DNA of 34,424 nucleotides, taken from contig NZ_JADEWL010000070.1 in NCBI RefSeq assembly GCF_015207665.1, forward strand, positions 1 to 34,424. The letters run 5' to 3'. Origin of the DNA: Plectonema cf. radiosum LEGE 06105 (GTDB lineage: Bacteria; Cyanobacteriota; Cyanobacteriia; Cyanobacteriales; Nostocaceae). Every line of letters begins with the position of its first letter. Positions within the stretch are counted from its first letter, which is position 1. The notes beneath the pieces were generated by a model. The model was given only the letters and a program-made list of their open reading frames with translations. It did no database searches and was not told the DNA's origin. Positions 8,504 through 17,576 of this stretch are shown here, piece by piece. Both the position numbers and the translations under genes were made by a program.

Positions 8504-10849
8504 TCAATTCCAAGGTTCGGTAGGAGCATCGGAATCGTCTGGAGCTAGGAGAGTTGTTGATGAGTTGTCTGTGAATAAATGGTAATGGTCGGGAAAAGTA
8601 GAACCTGTCAGTTCGTGAAGCGCTTGAAGTACTTCTGTGGCTGATTGATACCTAGAATGATGATTATCAACTACCATTTTGTTGAGGATTTTTGTGAAAC
8701 CAATACTAGTAGTTGCTTTGTCAGTCCATTTCAATTCTTGGTTTTCATCTACTGGTAACTCGTGAGGTGGTATACCTGTTAAAGCAAAGATACCAATCAT
8801 TCCGACTGCATAAATATCGCTACTGTATTGTGGATACCCTAAACATTGTTCTCGTGGTGCATAACCTTTAGTACCAATCCCAATCGTAAAGGCTGTTTGT
8901 TCTTGAGAATTAATTACTTGGGTAGAAACTTGTTTTACAGCACCAAAATCAATCAGCACTAACTTCCCGTCTGATTTGCGTCGGATAATATTGCTGGGTT
9001 TAATATCGCGGTGAATTACACCTTTACTATGTACAAATATTAGTGTTTGCAGTATATCCTTAAGCATTTCAATAACTGCTTGTTCCCCAAGACGTTCACA
9101 ATTGGATATTTCTCGATTCAAAGGACGACCGATAATGTATTCTTGAACTAAATAAAATTCTTCTTCTTCTTCAAAATAAGCGAGAAGCTGGGGTATTTGA
9201 TTGTAGTTTCCTAACATTTGCAAGGTTTGCGCTTCTGATTTAAATAAGCGTCTGGCTACTTGCAGTTGTTCTGATTTATTATTAACTGGCTTTAGCTGTT
9301 TGACAACACATAAAGGATTGCCTGGAAGCCTGGTATCTTCAGCAATATAAGTTTCGCTAAATCCACCCGAACCTAAAACTGTAACTATTTTATATCTACC
9401 ATCTAATACTTTACCAGATATCTCTTTTAAACGCTCTCCGAGTAAATCTTTTAAGTCTTCTTGTTGAGAAATTATTTCCTGTACAACACGGTTGGAAGCG
9501 TGCTTTTGGAGAATACTAACTAGTTGACTTTTTCTTAATTTGTCCCGAAATACTTCGGTTCCTAAATAGCAAATTCCAACGGTAGAAATTGCCATGATTG
9601 GAATAGCAGTAGGAAGAATTAACTGTCCATAAACAAATAAACTATAACTAATTCCTCCCCAGATTATCCCGAAGACAAGACTAGCTACAAATCTATTTGT
9701 ACTTCGTTTAATTCTGGCTATTATTAGCGTACATCCACCAACTAAAACTAATACAAATAAACCTTGCTGCAACGGATTAGAAAGTGGAGCAACAATTGTT
9801 TTCCCCGACATTAACGTTGCGATCGCGTTAGCATGAATTTCGATTCCGGACATTTTTTCGGGAGATAGCCAGTTTGAAGATGCAGGTACCGGATAGTAGT
9901 CTTCTCCTTCTTGCACTCTCGCGGTAAAGCCGATCAAGACAATTTTGTCTTTAAAAACCTTTCCTCCCTGTAAGTTAGTATCCCAGAAATCTGGCTCAAA
10001 TACATTCCAAAAAGAAAAAGTGTGAAAAGTCTGTGACTCTCCATAAAAATAAATACGATCGCCTTTTGGTTGAGGATATTTTATATTGGCAGCTAGTAGT
10101 AATGATTGGTCAAATGATGGCATAACGCTGGGAACTATACCATCTTGTGCTGCTAGCTGTTTGGGGAATAAACTTCCTAGTTTTTGAACTTTGTTATCTA
10201 TCTCAAGAGGAAAATTTGTATAACCGATAGATGTGGAACCCGTGCGGAATTTCTGATGTGGTAAAACTAATTGCCAAAAATCTCCCTGGGGTAACTCGAA
10301 TTTTTCGTAGAGTGCTGCTAAAGTTACTTTGTCTCCGTGTCGCTGCAAAACGTCAATCAGCTGCTTGTCGTCGGCTTCTGCGAACCTATTGGGGGAGTCG
10401 AAAAGTATACTTACCCCGACATGACGCGCCCCAGCTTGAATTAATTTGTCAATGACTTGACTGTATACTCGACGTTGAAAAGGAAAAGATTTCAGTGGTT
10501 CCAAATAACCGTACTTAACCGGATCTATTTCATAGGATTCCTTGGGACGCGATATCGATTCATTATCTATAGCTAAGATTACAATATCTTTGGGTGGAGT
10601 TACCTTTCCTCGGAGCAGATAAAATAAGCTTTCTGCTTGGTTTTCGATCAAAGTTGTAAAACCACTACCAGAAGCTGCTAACAGCACAGCCCCAACAACT
10701 GAAGCACCACTAAGAAGATGACCATTACGAGTCATCATCTTAAATTGACGTGCTGATACCGTAGAAGTAGCTTGTCTGGAAAAGCTAAACAGTTTTCTGG
10801 CAGCAGACACATATTTTTTGGTTATGTTATATGCAGGTTCTTCTGCCAT
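8504..10849 (-). CDS. CHASE2-domain transmembrane Ser/Thr protein kinase
   Basis: This 781-residue inner-membrane receptor kinase has a short cytoplasmic N-terminus and one membrane helix (about 45-66), an extracytoplasmic CHASE2 sensor domain (about 70-355; DIVILAIDNESIS at 88-100, DKIVLIGFTARV at 301-312, GIEIHANAIATL at 335-346), then three membrane helices (about 362-379, 386-407, 410-430) and a cytoplasmic Hanks-type kinase (about 487-745). The glycine loop is LGSGGFSETY (492-501), the likely catalytic Lys is 517, HRDIKPSN is at 613-620 and DFG at 634-636, so the kinase should be active. CHASE2 ligands are unknown. The ATG start at 10849 has no clear ribosome-binding site. It converges on the secreted FecR-domain gene, which could be its periplasmic partner (inference). 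Confidence 0.93.
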   Translation of the reverse strand: MAEEPAYNITKKYVSAARKLFSFSRQATSTVSARQFKMMTRNGHLLSGASVVGAVLLAASGSGFTTLIENQAESLFYLLRGKVTPPKDIVILAIDNESISRPKESYEIDPVKYGYLEPLKSFPFQRRVYSQVIDKLIQAGARHVGVSILFDSPNRFAEADDKQLIDVLQRHGDKVTLAALYEKFELPQGDFWQLVLPHQKFRTGSTSIGYTNFPLEIDNKVQKLGSLFPKQLAAQDGIVPSVMPSFDQSLLLAANIKYPQPKGDRIYFYGESQTFHTFSFWNVFEPDFWDTNLQGGKVFKDKIVLIGFTARVQEGEDYYPVPASSNWLSPEKMSGIEIHANAIATLMSGKTIVAPLSNPLQQGLFVLVLVGGCTLIIARIKRSTNRFVASLVFGIIWGGISYSLFVYGQLILPTAIPIMAISTVGICYLGTEVFRDKLRKSQLVSILQKHASNRVVQEIISQQEDLKDLLGERLKEISGKVLDGRYKIVTVLGSGGFSETYIAEDTRLPGNPLCVVKQLKPVNNKSEQLQVARRLFKSEAQTLQMLGNYNQIPQLLAYFEEEEEFYLVQEYIIGRPLNREISNCERLGEQAVIEMLKDILQTLIFVHSKGVIHRDIKPSNIIRRKSDGKLVLIDFGAVKQVSTQVINSQEQTAFTIGIGTKGYAPREQCLGYPQYSSDIYAVGMIGIFALTGIPPHELPVDENQELKWTDKATTSIGFTKILNKMVVDNHHSRYQSATEVLQALHELTGSTFPDHYHLFTDNSSTTLLAPDDSDAPTEPWN

Positions 10850-11450
10850 ATTGTATTATGAATTAATTTATGTAGAACAATTCTAGAAAGTTTGCACATT
10901 ATTTCGTGTAAGCTACCCTATCAGTAACACTTAAACAAAAGTCTATACACATGAAAATATTATACTTTTATCCACTGTCATCTGGTGTTTGTTTTTGTCG
11001 CGATATATCAGTAAATATAAGAGGGTAAAATCAATGCCCTTGGGGTTATGTACATCGGATTGTAATTATATCAGAAGAGACGTAAATTCAAAGAAATTAT
11101 CAAATTTTGAGATTTTCGATCTCCGAGGACTCCTGGAATCAGTTGAAAGGCTTATATAAGTTCCGGTATGTTAACTGATGGTTGATATCTTCCATCGACC
11201 TGTAAGCTTTGCAGTTTCTGAGCTAGTAAAAAATTGGCTAATTTATCCTTGAGTAACAGTTATTTTTACAAGCAAGTTTATTAAAGCAAGAATATTTTAG
11301 AGAAATCCTATAAAGCTTCGGTATACCTTGATAATACAATATTGAGGCTAGCCTTTAGTCAGGAACACGTAATTAGATATACTTTGCTCAGTTAACAACG
11401 CATCTAAAAATCTGCATTAATCCTTGCTTTTGAGATACTCGAAGATAAAT

Positions 11451-11475
11451 AACGCATTTTTGCGTTTTTCTTGTT
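11451..11475 (+). terminator. Terminator-like hairpin with no gene upstream
   Basis: AACGCA and TGCGTT form a 6-bp stem with a TTTT loop, followed by TTTCTTGTT. It resembles a weak intrinsic terminator for plus-strand transcription. No plus-strand gene precedes it since the CHASE2 kinase gene lies on the other strand. The stem is short, so function is uncertain. Confidence 0.4.
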
Positions 11476-11821
11476 TCTCGATATCAACAAGAGAGCGTGT
11501 TTATTCAAAATAATAAAAACCACGATTATTGGCTATCAACGGCATACTCTTGCTCTAACTCATGGGATTCGAGTTACTTACCTACTTTAGGAGTAAACTT
11601 AACTAATATACAGTTACAAATGCTGTTACTTAGTCAATTTTATTGGTAAATTTTGATTACAGGGTGCAAATTAAGCATATTTAGTTAAGGGCGAAAAAGC
11701 TCTCTCGTTATGTCAACCACAGTTTAATGTTTTAGTCAATCTCCTAAATTGAGAAATGATAGATAAAAGCTATACATGACAATATAATTTATATATATTA
11801 GCGAATTTGTCATTTTATTAT

Positions 11822-11830
11822 TGCTATAAT
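11822..11830 (+). promoter_or_regulatory. Extended -10 promoter of the NYN-domain gene
   Basis: TGCTATAAT matches the TGnTATAAT extended -10 consensus. No good -35 hexamer is found 16-18 bp upstream, which an extended -10 can tolerate. Transcription would start near 11837, about 50 nt before the coding start. Confidence 0.45.
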
Positions 11831-11887
11831 CTATTGTTCAATCTGAATACATTTATATTAATGGTGTAATTTCCTATGGAATCTCAT

Positions 11888-12397
11888 ATGACTCGTCTAT
11901 CTATTTTTGTAGACGGAAATAATATGTTCTATGCTCAACAAAAGAACGGTTGGTTTTTCGACCCACGACGAGTATTAGAATACTTTAGATACGAACAAAC
12001 ACATACAAATTTAATCAATGCATTTTGGTACACTGGCTTAAAAGACCCACAGGATCAACGAGGTTTTCGAGATGCTCTAATTAGTTTAGGATATACAGTA
12101 CGAACTAAAATACTCAAAGAATATTATGATGATTCTTCCGGACGTTACTCTCAAAAAGCTAATTTAGATATTGAAATTGTTGTAGATATGTTTAATACAG
12201 TAGACCAATATGACAGAGTAATTCTATTTAGTGGAGATGGAGATTTTGAAAGAGCAATTGAACTATTACGCTCGAAAAACACTCATATAACTGTCGTGTC
12301 AACAGAGGGAATGATCGCACGAGAGTTACGTAATGCTACCGATAGATATATAGATTTGAATGAAATCAGAAACCTTATAGAAAAAACTGAAGCTTAA
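11888..12397 (+). CDS. NYN-domain protein (LabA/DUF88-like, putative PIN-fold ribonuclease)
   Basis: This is a 169-residue single-domain protein of the NYN group, PIN-fold enzymes thought to cut RNA with a Mg2+ ion held by conserved Asp residues. The expected set is present: FVDGNNMF with Asp9 and Asn11/12, KANLDIEIVVD with Asp94 and Asp100, and FSGDGDF with Asp117 and Asp119. I chose the ATG at 11888 because GGA lies 7 nt upstream. An in-frame ATG at 11876 would add MESH. The family includes cyanobacterial LabA, a circadian output factor, but orthology to LabA cannot be settled from sequence alone. It is followed by leuA after 94 bp on the same strand, and preceded by about 1 kb of gene-free DNA. 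Confidence 0.85.
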   Translation: MTRLSIFVDGNNMFYAQQKNGWFFDPRRVLEYFRYEQTHTNLINAFWYTGLKDPQDQRGFRDALISLGYTVRTKILKEYYDDSSGRYSQKANLDIEIVVDMFNTVDQYDRVILFSGDGDFERAIELLRSKNTHITVVSTEGMIARELRNATDRYIDLNEIRNLIEKTEA

Positions 12398-12491
12398 TAA
12401 TCTTTACAAATATTTAGAAAATTAATAGTAATAAAAATTAAAGTATAAAGTATTGTTAGGCACAAAAAAATCATCCACTTTCAACACGGTT

Positions 12492-14084
12492 ATGAAAACA
12501 AATCCAGAACGAATCATTATTTTTGATACCACACTCCGTGACGGAGAGCAATGTCCGGGAGCAACTTTAAATATCGAGGAAAAGTTAACTATTGCTAAGC
12601 AATTAGCACGTTTGGGAGTAGATATTATCGAAGCGGGTTTTGCTTTTGCAAGTGCGGGAGATTTTGAAGCTGTCAGCAAAATTGCTCAAACTGTAGGTAC
12701 CGAAAATGGTCCGGTAATCTGTAGTTTGGCAAGAGCGAAACAAGATGATATCAAAGCAGCAGCCGAAGCGATCAAACCAGCAGTTAAAGGTAGAATTCAT
12801 ACATTTTTAGCTACTTCTGATATTCACCTCAAATATAAGTTGAGAAAAACTAGAGAAGAGGTGTTATCAATTGCTGAAGAGATGGTAGCTTATGCAAAAA
12901 GTTTTACTCATGATATCGAATTTTCTCCAGAAGATGCAGGACGTTCTGATCCAGAATTTCTTTACCAAGTATTAGAGCGAGTAATCGCAGCCGGAGCAAC
13001 AACTGTTAATATTCCCGATACCGTTGGTTATACAACTCCCAGTGAATTTGGAGGTTTAATTAAGGGTATTAAAGCAAATGTTCCTAATATCGATCAAGCA
13101 ATTATTTCGGTTCACGGACACAATGATTTAGGTTTAGCTGTTGCTAACTTTTTAGAAGCTGTAAAAAATGGTGCCAGACAATTAGAATGTACTATCAATG
13201 GTATCGGAGAACGTGCGGGAAATGCCGCTTTAGAAGAGTTGGTAATGGCTCTACACGTGCGACGACAATATTTTAATCCCTTTTTAGGACGCGATGTTGA
13301 TTCGGAAGCGGCGTTAACAAATATTGATACTAAACAGATATATAAAACCTCTCGTTTGGTTTCCAATTTAACCGGAATGTTGGTACAACCAAACAAAGCA
13401 ATTGTCGGTACAAATGCCTTTGCTCACGAATCCGGAATTCATCAAGATGGCGTATTAAAAAATAAGCTCACCTATGAAATAATGGATGCTCAATCAATTG
13501 GTTTGACAGAAAATCAAATCGTTTTGGGCAAACATTCGGGAAGAAATGCTTTTCGGACTCGTTTGAAAGAATTGGGTTTTGAAATGTCAGACAATGACTT
13601 GAATAAAGCCTTTGTTAGGTTTAAAGAAGTTGCTGACAAAAAGAAAGAAATTACCGATTGGGATTTGGAAGCTCTTGTTAATGACGAAATTCAACAAACA
13701 CCCGATTTATTCAAATTGGAATTGGTACAAGTTTCCTGTGGTAGTAATTCAAGTCCCACCGCAACGGTAACTTTACGCAACCCCCAAGGGGAAGAATTAA
13801 CCGATGCCGCGATTGGTACGGGACCTGTGGATGCTGTATATAAAGCAATCAACCGTGTAGTAAATGTACCGAATAATTTGATTGAATTTTCTGTACAATC
13901 GGTAACGGCTGGTATTGATGCAATTGGGGAAGTAACTATCCGATTGAAGTATGAAGATAAGATTTATTCGGGTCGTTCCGCGAATACAGATATTATTGTT
14001 GCATCGGCACAGGCTTACGTAAATGCACTCAATAAGTTGTATGGAGCGTTACTGAATAAGCAGAAGCAGCAAGTGACTGCTTAG
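12492..14084 (+). CDS. leuA: 2-isopropylmalate synthase
   Basis: This enzyme condenses acetyl-CoA with 2-ketoisovalerate in the first committed step of leucine synthesis, in the cytoplasm. From the ATG at 12492 it has 530 residues, the usual length of bacterial type-1 LeuA. A TTG at 12453 would add 13 unconserved residues and is rejected. The TIM-barrel domain opens with [13 protein letters not shown] (catalytic Arg16, metal ligand Asp17) and carries the metal motif [12 protein letters not shown] and the [13 protein letters not shown] block. [10 protein letters not shown] marks the linker subdomain. The C-terminal part (about 390-525; [33 protein letters not shown]) is the LeuA dimer domain that mediates leucine feedback inhibition. 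No other leu gene is adjacent. A MITE-like palindrome lies 25 bp downstream. Confidence 0.97.
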   Translation: MKTNPERIIIFDTTLRDGEQCPGATLNIEEKLTIAKQLARLGVDIIEAGFAFASAGDFEAVSKIAQTVGTENGPVICSLARAKQDDIKAAAEAIKPAVKGRIHTFLATSDIHLKYKLRKTREEVLSIAEEMVAYAKSFTHDIEFSPEDAGRSDPEFLYQVLERVIAAGATTVNIPDTVGYTTPSEFGGLIKGIKANVPNIDQAIISVHGHNDLGLAVANFLEAVKNGARQLECTINGIGERAGNAALEELVMALHVRRQYFNPFLGRDVDSEAALTNIDTKQIYKTSRLVSNLTGMLVQPNKAIVGTNAFAHESGIHQDGVLKNKLTYEIMDAQSIGLTENQIVLGKHSGRNAFRTRLKELGFEMSDNDLNKAFVRFKEVADKKKEITDWDLEALVNDEIQQTPDLFKLELVQVSCGSNSSPTATVTLRNPQGEELTDAAIGTGPVDAVYKAINRVVNVPNNLIEFSVQSVTAGIDAIGEVTIRLKYEDKIYSGRSANTDIIVASAQAYVNALNKLYGALLNKQKQQVTA

Positions 14085-14108
14085 CTAGTAGTTAGTTAGT
14101 AGGTTGGG

Positions 14109-14277
14109 TTAGAGGATGTTTTAAAAGTATCCGGTGGTTAAAACCGCTACTACAAAGGCAAAGTCCACCTGCGTGGACTATCAGATTTATAACCCACGCA
14201 GGTGGGTTTGGCTTGTGTAGCCGCGACTTACAGTCGCCGGGTAAAGTATATAATTAGACTTTAAAAACATCCTCTTA
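14109..14277. mobile_element. MITE-like palindromic element between leuA and the MocR gene
   Basis: The 169-bp element has 20-bp terminal inverted repeats (TTAGAGGATGTTTTAAAAGT at 14109-14128 and its complement at 14258-14277, 18 of 20 matching). Inside, a second long inverted repeat (14149-14174 against 14195-14220, core CCACCTGCGTG/CACGCAGGTGG) makes nearly the whole element foldable into one hairpin. It encodes no protein. GTTGGGTTA (14103-14111) and TAACCCAAC (14327-14335) also form an outer inverted pair. Lying between convergent genes, it may also terminate transcription. Confidence 0.7.
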
Positions 14278-14343
14278 GACACGAAAGTGAAATTAGAATC
14301 AAAACGAAAATCTTATTAATCGTGTCGTAACCCAACGTTTGTC

Positions 14344-15810
14344 TTAGATTATATATACTTCAGCTAATCTACAAATTCCCTCGGTAAGCTGCGATTCTGT
14401 GAGTTCTCCGTAACCGAAGATAAATTCACCTGTAGGATGGTTTAATAGATAATGGGGATTAGCAGACATCATTCCGATTCCAACTTTAGCAGCGCGTTGA
14501 ATAATTTCTTCGTCACTCAAATTAGTCTTAAAGCGCACCATCAGGTGAATTCCGGCTTTTTCTCCTAATATTTCAGCGCTTTTTCCAAAGTGTTCTTTTA
14601 AAGATTTTACTAAACTTTGACGACGTTTATCATATATTGAACGCATTTTTCTCAAATGACGTTCTAAATACCCCGATTCGATAAAGTCTGCAAGCACTTG
14701 CTGTTCTAAAATTGGTAAATGGCGATCGCACAACCATTTTGCACGGGTAAATATAGGTACTAAACTTTTGGGAAGTACTAAATAACCGATTCGTAGGGAT
14801 GGAAATAGAACTTTTGAAAAAGTACCAATATAAATTACCGAATCGCTTTGATCTAATCCTTGTAATGCGGGAATTGGTTTTTCACTATAACGAAATTCAC
14901 TGTCATAATCATCTTCAATAATTAATCCTCCGGTTTGTTGCGCCCAATTGAGTAATTCTAAGCGTCGCTGTAATGGTAAAATTGCTCCGGTAGGGAATTG
15001 ATGGGAAGGTGTAATGTAAACTAAACGGATGTTTTGTGGCGTATAATTTACTAATTCTTGTACCACTAAACCATAATTATCTACCGAAATGGGTAAAATT
15101 CTCGCGTTTTGTGTTTCAAATATAATTTTTGCGCTTAAATAACCGGGATTTTCAATAGCTACGGTTTCTCCGGGTTCAATTAATAAACGCAAAATCAAAT
15201 CGAGCGCTTGTTGGGTACCGTTGGTAATTAATATTTGTTCCGGTACGCAATTAACCGCACGGGAACGAGTCAGATAATCTGTAATTGCTGCTCGTAACGG
15301 TTGATAACCATTAGGCTCTGTTGAATAATCTAGCCAATTCAAGTTAGTATTACAGTAATGTGATAGCAATCTACGCCATAATTTGACCGGAAATTCCGTT
15401 AATGCTGGTGTTCCGTAACGGAAGTTTATTTCTAGTTTTGGTTCTGTAATTCTGGGAACGTTTGCTGTATTAACTAAAGTATTTCCATACATCGATAATT
15501 TAATTGATGAACGATTAATTTTATCAATATTTTCGATTGGATTTGAATAAATTAAATCATCAGGAAGCTGTTTACAAACAAAAGTACCAGAACCCGTAAC
15601 CGTTTCTAAATAACCTTCGTTTAAAAGTTGTTCGTAAGTAGTGGTAACTGTGAAACGAGAAATTGACAGAGATTTTGCTAAAAAACGAGTTGAAGGAATT
15701 TTTTCCCCTGGTGTTAATCTTCCGCTGAGAATTGCTTGACGTAGTTGTTCGTAAAGTTGTTGATGTAAGGGTTTTGATGAATTATTATTGAGGGCGATCG
15801 CTAATTCCAT
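14344..15810 (-). CDS. MocR/GabR-type transcriptional regulator (GntR wHTH fused to PLP aminotransferase fold)
   Basis: The 488-residue regulator has a GntR winged-helix DNA-binding domain (about 1-75: LYEQLRQAILSGRLTPGEKIPSTR split over 19-42, then TVTTTYEQLLNEGYL) and a class-I aminotransferase-like domain (about 125-488). PLP-site residues are present: NPGY at 221-224, IIEDDYDSEFRY at 297-308, and the Schiff-base Lys333 in GTFSKVLFPSLRIGY. Such proteins sense PLP with or without an amino compound and often act on a divergent neighbour. Here no pdx or gab genes lie nearby. The upstream gene is a same-strand radical SAM enzyme, and autoregulation is likely. The ATG at 15810 overlaps a HIP1 octamer at 15794-15801 in its first codons, and an AACAGTT repeat array lies 3-36 bp upstream of the start. 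Confidence 0.93.
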   Translation of the reverse strand: MELAIALNNNSSKPLHQQLYEQLRQAILSGRLTPGEKIPSTRFLAKSLSISRFTVTTTYEQLLNEGYLETVTGSGTFVCKQLPDDLIYSNPIENIDKINRSSIKLSMYGNTLVNTANVPRITEPKLEINFRYGTPALTEFPVKLWRRLLSHYCNTNLNWLDYSTEPNGYQPLRAAITDYLTRSRAVNCVPEQILITNGTQQALDLILRLLIEPGETVAIENPGYLSAKIIFETQNARILPISVDNYGLVVQELVNYTPQNIRLVYITPSHQFPTGAILPLQRRLELLNWAQQTGGLIIEDDYDSEFRYSEKPIPALQGLDQSDSVIYIGTFSKVLFPSLRIGYLVLPKSLVPIFTRAKWLCDRHLPILEQQVLADFIESGYLERHLRKMRSIYDKRRQSLVKSLKEHFGKSAEILGEKAGIHLMVRFKTNLSDEEIIQRAAKVGIGMMSANPHYLLNHPTGEFIFGYGELTESQLTEGICRLAEVYII

Positions 15811-15812
15811 AA

Positions 15813-15846
15813 AACAGTTAACAGTTAACAGTTAACAGTTAACAGT
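15813..15846. repeat. STRR heptamer array (AACAGTT)n just upstream of the MocR gene
   Basis: Four perfect copies of AACAGTT plus a 6-bp partial copy are present. The array starts 2 bp from the MocR start codon, so it forms the whole immediate 5' untranslated region and replaces any normal ribosome-binding site (on the minus strand it reads AACTGTT). Confidence 0.92.
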
Positions 15847-15906
15847 AGTCTAATAATAATAACATTTCAGAGTCAAGAGTTCCCTGTTTCCTACCCCAGA
15901 TATTAC

Positions 15907-15972
15907 AGAAGTCGAGTTTTTATCATATAAATATCCGTAACATCAGAAAATCTTCATCAAAACCCGACTTCT
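15907..15972. repeat. Dispersed palindrome (ACCCGACTTCT family), possible terminator of the radical SAM gene
   Basis: Arms AGAAGTCGAGTTTT (15907-15920) and AAAACCCGACTTCT (15959-15972) pair at 13 of 14 positions around a 38-bp loop. It lies just past the stop codon of the minus-strand radical SAM gene. The same core occurs at 24215-24235 and 33293-33357. Confidence 0.7.
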
Positions 15973-15992
15973 TACCCCACAGATATCAAGTT

Positions 15993-17576
15993 TTACACTT
16001 TAACAGCTTCAGCTTTTTTAACGGGTACATAAGGCTTTTCTGCACCTTGTGCTAAATAGTCTTGAAGTTGAGATTCGATTTGTTCACGGACAATTTGACG
16101 GTATTCCAGAAAATGTTCGTTGTGGGCGCAGGAAGATAAATAATGTTCTAATACTGCGGGGTTACGCTTAAGAATACTAAATAAATGATGCCAGAATTTC
16201 CAGCGAGTTTCCCGTTTAATACCTTGCCGCCAAATAATAGTTAAAAATGCTTTCACAATCTTCCACTCTGGCATTTTAGCAGGTGCTTTCCAACTCGGTT
16301 TACCCATCATTAAAAAACAGCGGTAAGTACGATCTAAATAAGGAATGGGGTCATATAAAGCACAAAAGGCTTCAATATATTCCCTACCAATTTCTTCTAA
16401 AGGACGAGTGGGAATAAAATTCATTAATGTAGTTTGATTAATATTTCCGTCTTGAGAGTCGCGCAATCTTCCTTCTTTTTCCAAACGATGCCATAATGCA
16501 GTATTAGGCAATGCTTGCAACATCGCAAAAGTTGTAGAAGGAATGGCTGCTTGTTCTGCAAAACGGACAATGCGAGATCCAGCACCGGATTTTTCACCAT
16601 CAAAACCAATGATAAAACCAGCCATGGGACGCAAGCCCGCTTTAATAATCTGTTGTACCGATTCAACGAGAGAATTGCGGGTATTTTGAAATTTCTTTGT
16701 CAGTTGTAAACTATCTTCGTCTGGTGTTTCAATACCCAAAAATACCGCAGCAAAACCAGACTCAACCATCAATTCCATCAATTCTGCATCTTGTGCTAAA
16801 TCAATTGATGCTTCTGTATCAAAGCGGAATGGATATTCATGTTCTTCCATCCACACTTTTAACTCTTTAAGCAACAATTTAACATTGCGTTTATTGCCGA
16901 TAAAGTTATCATCCACCATAAACACACCGCCGCGCCAACCTAATTCATACAAACAATCCAATTCAGCTAAAAGTTGCCCTGGAGTTTTAGTACGGGGTTT
17001 GCGACCGTAAAGCACAATAATATCGCAAAATTCGCATTGAAACGGACAACCACGAGAAAATTGCACCGACATCATGTCGTAAGCATCTCTTTCTAACAAG
17101 TCAAAGCGAGGAATTGGTGTTGTAGTCACATCTGGTTTTTCTGTAGTGCGAAACACACCACTTGTTTCACCAGCAATTACCGCTTCTACAAACATTGGTA
17201 AAGTAATTTCTCCTTCATCAAGAATGAGAAAATCTGCCCCAGCTTTTTGAGATTCTGCGGGTACAGAGGTTGGATAAGGCCCACCTACGGCGACTAATTT
17301 ACCTCGTTGTTTCGCAGCTTTTATTTGATCAAATAAGTCTTGTTTTTGGACTATCATTGCAGATAAAATAACCATATCTGCCCATTCCCATTCTGCTTCT
17401 GTCACCGAGCGAATATTACGATCTACTAATTTAAATTCCCACTCTTGAGGTAAAATTGCCGCTACAGTCACTAAACCTAATGGTGGTAGTAACACTTTTT
17501 TATCTACTAATTCTAAAATTTTTTCATAAGACCAAAAAGTTTTGGGAAATAAAGGATAAATTAATAAAACTCGCAT
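15993..17576 (-). CDS. B12-binding radical SAM protein (DUF4070-type C-terminus), substrate unknown
   Basis: This 527-residue enzyme has an N-terminal cobalamin-binding Rossmann-like domain (about 1-140; LLPPLGLVTVAAILP at 29-43, VAVGGPYPTS at 95-104) and a radical SAM barrel. The [4Fe-4S] motif is RGCPFQCEFC with Cys177, Cys181 and Cys184 (CxxxCxxC). FMVDDNFIGNKRN and FLGIETPDEDSL are further conserved barrel motifs. The C-terminal 150 residues are helical. No DxHxxG motif is seen, as is usual in B12-dependent radical SAM enzymes that bind cobalamin base-off. The architecture is shared with hopanoid methylases such as HpnP, but no adjacent gene supports that substrate. I prefer the ATG at 17576, which has AAGGGGAG 8 nt upstream, over a GTG at 17585. 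Confidence 0.88.
   Translation of the reverse strand: MRVLLIYPLFPKTFWSYEKILELVDKKVLLPPLGLVTVAAILPQEWEFKLVDRNIRSVTEAEWEWADMVILSAMIVQKQDLFDQIKAAKQRGKLVAVGGPYPTSVPAESQKAGADFLILDEGEITLPMFVEAVIAGETSGVFRTTEKPDVTTTPIPRFDLLERDAYDMMSVQFSRGCPFQCEFCDIIVLYGRKPRTKTPGQLLAELDCLYELGWRGGVFMVDDNFIGNKRNVKLLLKELKVWMEEHEYPFRFDTEASIDLAQDAELMELMVESGFAAVFLGIETPDEDSLQLTKKFQNTRNSLVESVQQIIKAGLRPMAGFIIGFDGEKSGAGSRIVRFAEQAAIPSTTFAMLQALPNTALWHRLEKEGRLRDSQDGNINQTTLMNFIPTRPLEEIGREYIEAFCALYDPIPYLDRTYRCFLMMGKPSWKAPAKMPEWKIVKAFLTIIWRQGIKRETRWKFWHHLFSILKRNPAVLEHYLSSCAHNEHFLEYRQIVREQIESQLQDYLAQGAEKPYVPVKKAEAVKV

Larger units (their letters stand above)
10850..11887. other. Long gene-free region with possible small-RNA signals
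   Basis: About 1 kb carries no convincing protein gene on either strand and no tRNA. It contains a small hairpin at 11109-11123 (GAGAT/ATCTC), a terminator-like hairpin at 11451-11466 with a following T-rich run, and an extended -10 promoter before the NYN gene at 11822-11830. A hairpin terminator with no gene in front of it could end a non-coding RNA starting between about 10.9 and 11.4 kb, or a leader transcript. I recognise no known RNA family here. Confidence 0.4.

Noticed and set aside
12453-12491. Upstream TTG start for LeuA
   Set aside because: The added 13 residues are not conserved in the family. The ATG at 12492 gives the standard N-terminus ahead of [10 protein letters not shown].
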